From Lobosporangium transversale (Eukaryota > Mortierellomycota > Mortierellomycetes > Mortierellales > Mortierellaceae): a stretch of 64,000 bases of DNA. The stretch covers positions 1,054,001 to 1,118,000 of the forward strand of contig NW_019028980.1 in assembly GCF_002105155.1 (NCBI RefSeq), read 5' to 3'. Each line of letters opens with the position of its first letter. The first letter of the stretch is position 1. Shown in pieces: positions 63,510 through 64,000 of the stretch. Both the position numbers and the translations under genes were made by a program. Under the pieces are notes generated by a model. The model did no database searches, was not told the origin of the DNA, and saw only the letters and a program-made list of their open reading frames with translations.

Positions 63510-64000
63510 CTAGTGCTCATGATCTACAGAGAGGATCAAAGGTACAACCATGCCTCCAACAACACACAACACTTCAACTATAGACAACCCCTTTTCTCCT
63601 CCTGGGCCACCCATATATCCTGACGACCCTGACTTTTCAAAGTTATTCATCTCACTCATGACATGCATAGCTACATAGAGGAACGTGCCACCTGAAAAGA
63701 GCAAAAGCATGCCTGTCCACCAATGCAATAGTGCCTCATCATGTTGTCCACCCATTTGAATAAAGATATAGGTTAGAATTGCTCCGATAGGTGCTGCTAA
63801 TGCAAATATTGCGACCTGCTGACGCGTTTGACGACGCGAAAATCCATGTTGCAACAAAACTGTCGCAAGCCCAAACGCTGCAGGCGCTTTGTGTAACATG
63901 ATCGCCAAGAAAACAATAAAGCGGAGCTCTGGTCTTGAAGCAGATGCTCCTAGCGCAATACCATCAGCCGCTGCATGAACAACCAATCCAACTGTGATGG
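63510..64000 (-). CDS. ZIP-family (SLC39A9-like) zinc transporter, C-terminal part
   Basis: The coding frame is open to the window edge; its 5' part lies outside. ZIP proteins bring zinc into the cytosol from outside or from organelles. Seen: GLVVHAAADGIALGAS (the TM4 metal site H-x-x-x-D-G), then FLAIMLHKAPAAFGLATVLL (the TM5 HK-x-P motif), and three further helices (IFALAAPIGAILTYIFIQ, WTGMLLLFSGGTFLYVAMHVM, IVEVLCVVGGMVVPLIL). The end is SVDHEH and a stop at 63510. The HAAADG version of the TM4 motif is typical of ZIP9. Probably in the Golgi or vacuolar membrane (inferred from the ZIP9 branch). Confidence 0.88.
   Translation of the reverse strand, partial: ITVGLVVHAAADGIALGASASRPELRFIVFLAIMLHKAPAAFGLATVLLQHGFSRRQTRQQVAIFALAAPIGAILTYIFIQMGGQHDEALLHWWTGMLLLFSGGTFLYVAMHVMSEMNNFEKSGSSGYMGGPGGEKGLSIVEVLCVVGGMVVPLILSVDHEH

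Noticed and set aside
1-64000. CRISPR arrays, operons, ribosome binding sites, rRNA
   Set aside because: Introns and gene content show a eukaryotic nuclear region; no regularly spaced repeats or rRNA-like sequence seen.

Overview
The window is nuclear DNA from a filamentous fungus, most likely an early-diverging one (Mucoromycota; I lean to a Mortierella-like lineage from the style of the genes, which is an inference). The evidence is short GT-AG introns (about 70-250 nt, one of 625 nt), CT-rich leaders with TATA-like boxes, AATAAA-type 3' ends, and families such as eIF2A, VPS72/Swc2, eL30, bL35m and Tom13/Mim1-like. The DNA is full of 10-35 nt poly(A)/poly(T) runs, mostly in introns and spacers.

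Layout. 1-2.2 kb (+): 3' part of an SMG8 gene of nonsense-mediated decay, ending early at an in-frame TGA. 2.9-8.1 kb (+): a PB1/UBA protein with a WxxL motif, then a GNAT acetyltransferase. 8.5-9.6 kb (-): an unrecognised spliced gene. 9.9-13.3 kb (+): a tandemly duplicated two-gene unit of small single-pass membrane proteins, one copy a pseudogene; the other pair carry PPxY motifs. 14.2-22.1 kb (+): a Tom13/Mim1-like outer-membrane protein, a low-complexity acidic protein, an NADP-dependent MDR reductase and eIF2A. 22.4-26 kb: a gene-poor, decayed island with a broken DDE transposase, a SANT-like gene split by one stop, and a second ORF split by one stop.

27.1-51.5 kb holds only minus-strand genes: two tandem paralogous single-pass membrane proteins sharing a cytosolic DGRDK motif (plus a possible third relic exon), a four-TM protein, VPS72, a Mn-type CDF transporter, two large low-complexity proteins (one followed by coding-like DNA beyond its stop), a secreted protein and a TspO/MBR-like membrane protein. 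52.3-64 kb: guanine deaminase (+), a seven-TM protein (-), RPL30 (+), a coiled-coil/RS-tail protein (-), mitochondrial bL35m (+) and the 3' end of a ZIP zinc transporter (-).

The genes are independent eukaryotic units, not an operon or one pathway. No cluster looks like a complete new defence or metabolic system. The most interesting signals are the duplicated PPxY/TM unit, the PB1-WxxL-UBA protein, the DGRDK membrane paralogues, and four loci where a coding-like frame continues past a single stop codon. Exon borders were placed by eye from GT/AG sites and checked for reading phase; where a multi-exon gene is described as closing, the exon lengths add up to a whole number of codons.
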